Part shown: piece after piece, positions 4,956 through 6,175 of the stretch
How positions within the stretch are numbered: the stretch's first letter is position 1
Layout of the letters: each line of letters begins with the position of its first letter
Assembly (NCBI GenBank): GCA_001818365.1
Contig: MHKK01000036.1
Span: forward strand, 1-6,175
Reading direction: 5' to 3'
Length of the DNA: 6,175 bases
Source of the DNA: Candidatus Komeilibacteria bacterium RIFCSPHIGHO2_01_FULL_52_14
GTDB lineage: Bacteria > Patescibacteriota > Patescibacteriia > UBA1558 > 2-01-FULL-52-15
Made by a program: the position numbers and the translations under genes
Notes under the pieces: generated by a model
Databases searched by the model: none
The model's input: the letters and a program-made list of their open reading frames with translations, nothing else
What the model was told of the DNA's origin: nothing

Positions 4956-6161
4956 CTAAAGCTCACGCGAGGCGGATTTTAGCGCCTCCTTGATCTGATC
5001 ACGAGAACCCTTTTCCGGATTGCCTGCGATGAGCTTGATTGCTTCGTCTAGCCGGTGCAGCGCATTCTTGATCACCGGCTGGGTAAGGTCTGCGTCGTTG
5101 ATGCGCGCAAGACGCCAGATGAACCTGCGCACGTCGTTCTCGAGTCCTGCCCGTCGCCGGTCATCCAGGACCTCTGTCCTTGATAGCCCAAGGATGATGC
5201 GTTCGAGGCCGATCTGCTCATTTTTAATGGTGATTGCGGTCTGGCACCGCCAGAGCGACCGGCGAAGATAATGTATGCGCATGCTGTTGAGGTGCGGGAG
5301 CCGGAGCGTATGCTGCGCTAGCCGCAGATCGTGTGCGGAAAGCTGGCACATCTTGGTGTAGGGTTCGAAATCAAGATCAGAGAGCTCTTTCGCGAGGAAT
5401 CCGCACTGGTCGGCTATGCCCGCACGGTTCTCATCGGTCAAGACGGGCTGCAGCTCGCTGTGTGCGAGCAAACGATCGATAAAATGTTTTGCAGCCTCGA
5501 GCCGGAGCTTTGCGAGCTCGATGAGTGTCAGAAGTACCCTCTGGCGGGCCAGGATCTTTGGCTCGATCGTCATGATCTCGTGAATGCGGCTGTCCAAAAG
5601 GGTCCGCGCCTTGACGCTCCGCGCCCGTATGGCGGGTAGATTAAGCGATCCGCCCGGATTTTGCTCCGCCATCATGGCTTCGAGCTGCTTCCGGGCCTGT
5701 TTCTGCGAAATGTCGCGCGCATAGTACAGAGGCTCCAGGATCTTATCAATGAGCCTCTTCAGCTGCCAGCGGAGCCGCGCCGCCGAAGGCCCGGTGCTGC
5801 ATCCCAGAGCTCGCAGATTCAGCTGCACGGCCAGATCAGCCGCTTTGCGGAGCAGATGCTTTTCGCCTTTGTTCAGCCTGATGCCGTAGCCGCGCAAAGT
5901 ATGTTCGGTCTGGCGGAATGCCGCATATACATCCGGAACGACCATCCAGCCCATCACGAGCTCGCTACCCGGCTCAAGGTTGTGCATACGCCGTCTTCCT
6001 AATTCCATGTTCGGGATGAGGAAGTAGCCGGCGAGCTCACGTGGAGAAATAACGATGCGCATAAGCACTCCGAAGAGCCTTCTGCTCGCGATCACGTCCG
6101 TGTTGGGCGGTTCGCCCAGGTAGATCACGAATCCGTCTCCGGGTCTTGATCTCCCTATCAT
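4956..6161 (-). CDS. Hypothetical protein, 401 residues, mostly helical
   Basis: I do not recognise this protein. It has one uninterrupted frame, a strong Shine-Dalgarno and a strong terminator four bases past the stop, so it is a real gene. Residues 1-80 are of mixed character, including a hydrophobic segment LAGYFLIPNMELG and ELVMGWMVVPDVYAAF. From about 85 to the end the pattern is long amphipathic helices rich in Arg, Leu, Ala and Glu, for example 100-165, 200-235 and 275-355. There is no signal peptide, no clear membrane segment, no Walker motif and no Cys/His metal cluster. A basic cytoplasmic scaffold or nucleic-acid-associated protein is possible but not shown. Two starts compete: ATG at 6161 (GGGAGGA upstream) and ATG at 6062, which begins MRIVISPREL and has GGAG five bases upstream, giving 368 residues. 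I keep the longer form because its ribosome site is stronger. Confidence 0.75.
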   Translation of the reverse strand: MIGRSRPGDGFVIYLGEPPNTDVIASRRLFGVLMRIVISPRELAGYFLIPNMELGRRRMHNLEPGSELVMGWMVVPDVYAAFRQTEHTLRGYGIRLNKGEKHLLRKAADLAVQLNLRALGCSTGPSAARLRWQLKRLIDKILEPLYYARDISQKQARKQLEAMMAEQNPGGSLNLPAIRARSVKARTLLDSRIHEIMTIEPKILARQRVLLTLIELAKLRLEAAKHFIDRLLAHSELQPVLTDENRAGIADQCGFLAKELSDLDFEPYTKMCQLSAHDLRLAQHTLRLPHLNSMRIHYLRRSLWRCQTAITIKNEQIGLERIILGLSRTEVLDDRRRAGLENDVRRFIWRLARINDADLTQPVIKNALHRLDEAIKLIAGNPEKGSRDQIKEALKSASREL

Positions 6162-6165
6162 AGGT

Positions 6166-6172
6166 TCCTCCC
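6166..6172 (-). promoter_or_regulatory. Shine-Dalgarno of the 401-residue gene
   Basis: On the minus strand GGGAGGA lies four bases before the ATG at 6161 (five bases from its GGAGG core). It is the best ribosome binding site in the window and supports the long start. A weaker one, GGAG at 6071-6068, precedes the alternative ATG at 6062. Confidence 0.7.
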
Positions 6173-6175
6173 GCG

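Noticed and set aside
5020..6002. Several plus-strand frames of 80-113 codons under the minus-strand gene
   Set aside because: They lie in other frames of a continuous 401-codon gene that has a ribosome site and terminator; none resembles a known protein.

Overview
This is a bacterial chromosome fragment of moderately high GC. It carries the downstream end of an F-type ATP synthase operon, a dense 550-base intergenic region, and two further genes that converge on a shared terminator. The ATP synthase proteins, the compact layout, the small carbonic-anhydrase-like protein behind atpC and a CCCGTTAGA...TCTAACGGG repeat all remind me of Candidatus Patescibacteria (CPR, Parcubacteria-like). That placement is an inference from memory and would need a ribosomal-protein or AtpD tree.

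Positions 2-3766 (+) read atpA (C-terminal part only), atpG, atpD, atpC and a beta-carbonic-anhydrase-like gene, with gaps of 2, 12, 23 and 8 bases. They look like one transcription unit. AtpA, AtpG and AtpD supply the alpha3-beta3-gamma catalytic head, and AtpC is the epsilon subunit. The fifth gene keeps the Cys-x-Asp-x-Arg and His-x-x-Cys zinc-site motifs. A 36-base perfect palindrome (3785-3820) closes the unit.

Positions 3767-4320 hold no convincing protein gene but much structure. On the minus strand there is a strong promoter (TTGACA, 17 bases, TACAGT) and a foldable stretch of about 150 bases that ends in a 13-bp hairpin: a candidate small RNA gene. On the plus strand an extended -10 promoter (TGGTATACT) ends seven bases before an ATGAA. 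Then come two short inverted-repeat elements of almost equal size (about 117 and 115 bases), one inserted in the other. Each is flanked by its own 5-base direct repeat (ATGAA outside, CCTGC inside). The outer one sits exactly at the start codon of the following gene and appears to have separated that gene from its promoter. This is the most interesting part of the window.

Positions 4321-4899 (+) encode a histidine-phosphatase (phosphoglycerate-mutase-like) protein. Positions 6161-4956 (-) encode a 401-residue, mostly helical, cytoplasmic-looking protein that I do not recognise. They converge, and a terminator for the minus-strand gene (4898-4951) has its U-tract overlapping the stop codon of the plus-strand gene.
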